Origin: Anthostomella pinea
Taxonomy: Eukaryota; Ascomycota; Sordariomycetes; Xylariales; Xylariaceae
Assembly: GCA_963556695.1 (NCBI GenBank)
Contig: CAUWAG010000003.1
Location: forward strand, 5,952,001 to 6,016,000
Length of the DNA stretch: 64,000 nucleotides
Reading direction: 5' to 3'
Within the stretch, counting starts at the first letter, position 1, and each line of letters opens with the position of its first letter. Below the pieces are notes generated by a model. The model was not told the DNA's origin, searched no databases, and was given only the letters and a program-made list of their open reading frames with translations. Made by a program: the position numbers and the translations under genes. Below, in pieces: positions 63,525 through 64,000 of this stretch.

Positions 63525-64000
63525 GTTGGATAGTTACAAGTACCTTCACAACTCCCAGTTGCAATTGCTTCCAATGGTCTGTGCGTGCATGGGTGGGAAT
63601 GGAAGTGTATTTCATACTACCATATGTCCCTTCAGCTTCAATGCTCGTGACCCCCTGACGTGGAGGGGAATCTCGCAACACTATGGAGCACGCTCAATAA
63701 CAAAATGATGACAGAACACGAGGAGGTGCTCGTAGATGCAGCTCCAAGAGGGGGTGCCTATTGACAGAGCTCAGTAGCTTCTAGATATGCCTCCATCATC
63801 AGAGAAGGGGTCGACCCTTTGTTCTTGTCGGTAGCCCACCTGAGCAGGATGAAAGCCTGATTGGATTCAAGCACTGCATTACGGTTGGTATATATAAGAC
63901 TCAATGAATTGAGTCATGATTAGTATTGAAATGGTAGATGGCATCGGACATCTAGGAACGCTGCATTTAGAATATCTTCGATACTCTCCCTTTCTTGTTG
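63525..64000. other. flank beyond the LINE, no gene seen
   Basis: Sequence after the right target-site duplication. It would be contiguous with 57,881 before the insertion. No coding support. Confidence 0.5.

Noticed and set aside
1..64000. CRISPR arrays, operons or bacterial-type systems
   Set aside because: No spaced direct-repeat array and no polycistronic layout; introns and gene families show a fungal nuclear genome.

Overview
This is a window of nuclear DNA from a filamentous ascomycete (Pezizomycotina). The evidence is short GT-AG introns of about 45-150 bp, mostly monocistronic genes, and a gene set typical of the group: HET-domain protein, AA9 lytic polysaccharide monooxygenase, GH127 and GH5_12 glycosidases, 2EXR/F-box-like proteins, and a Tad-like LINE carrying mutations that look like repeat-induced point mutation (RIP). 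The exact species cannot be read from the sequence.

Layout. 0-35 kb is accessory DNA. It holds a conserved hypothetical gene with a frameshift, an intact secreted GH127 enzyme bracketed by two MITEs, a broken membrane protein, a GT2 polysaccharide synthase with a nonsense codon, an NmrA-like protein, an intact METTL25-type methyltransferase, two broken surface/2EXR genes, a GH5_12 glucosylceramidase/sterylglucosidase, a HET protein, a group of truncated 2OG oxygenase + MFS permease + intact 2OG oxygenase, an AA9 LPMO, an SDR altered by a 61-bp tandem duplication, and a decayed secreted-protein gene. 35-56 kb is mostly core: thioredoxin-like/PITH protein, PRA1/Yip3, J-domain protein, SVP26/TEX261 cargo receptor, BUD23 rRNA methyltransferase and conserved unknowns, with broken F-box-like genes between them. 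56-64 kb holds two small Cys-rich secreted-peptide paralogues (one broken), a 5.6-kb LINE with a 16-bp target-site duplication, and a 155-bp 5'-truncated copy of the same LINE with its own 15-bp duplication.

The most notable patterns are: (1) a MITE family with TA ends and about 28-bp inverted termini, in four complete copies and one fragment; (2) a LINE whose ORF2 keeps one reading frame but has seven in-frame stops, mostly of the CAA-to-TAA or TGG-to-TAG kind expected from RIP; (3) single-base disruptions in many accessory genes and in no housekeeping gene, which argues for real decay rather than sequencing error; (4) two very small candidate genes, a 32-aa Cys-cluster peptide and a 62-aa repeat protein. 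I did not find a multigene defence or biosynthetic system that I would call new.
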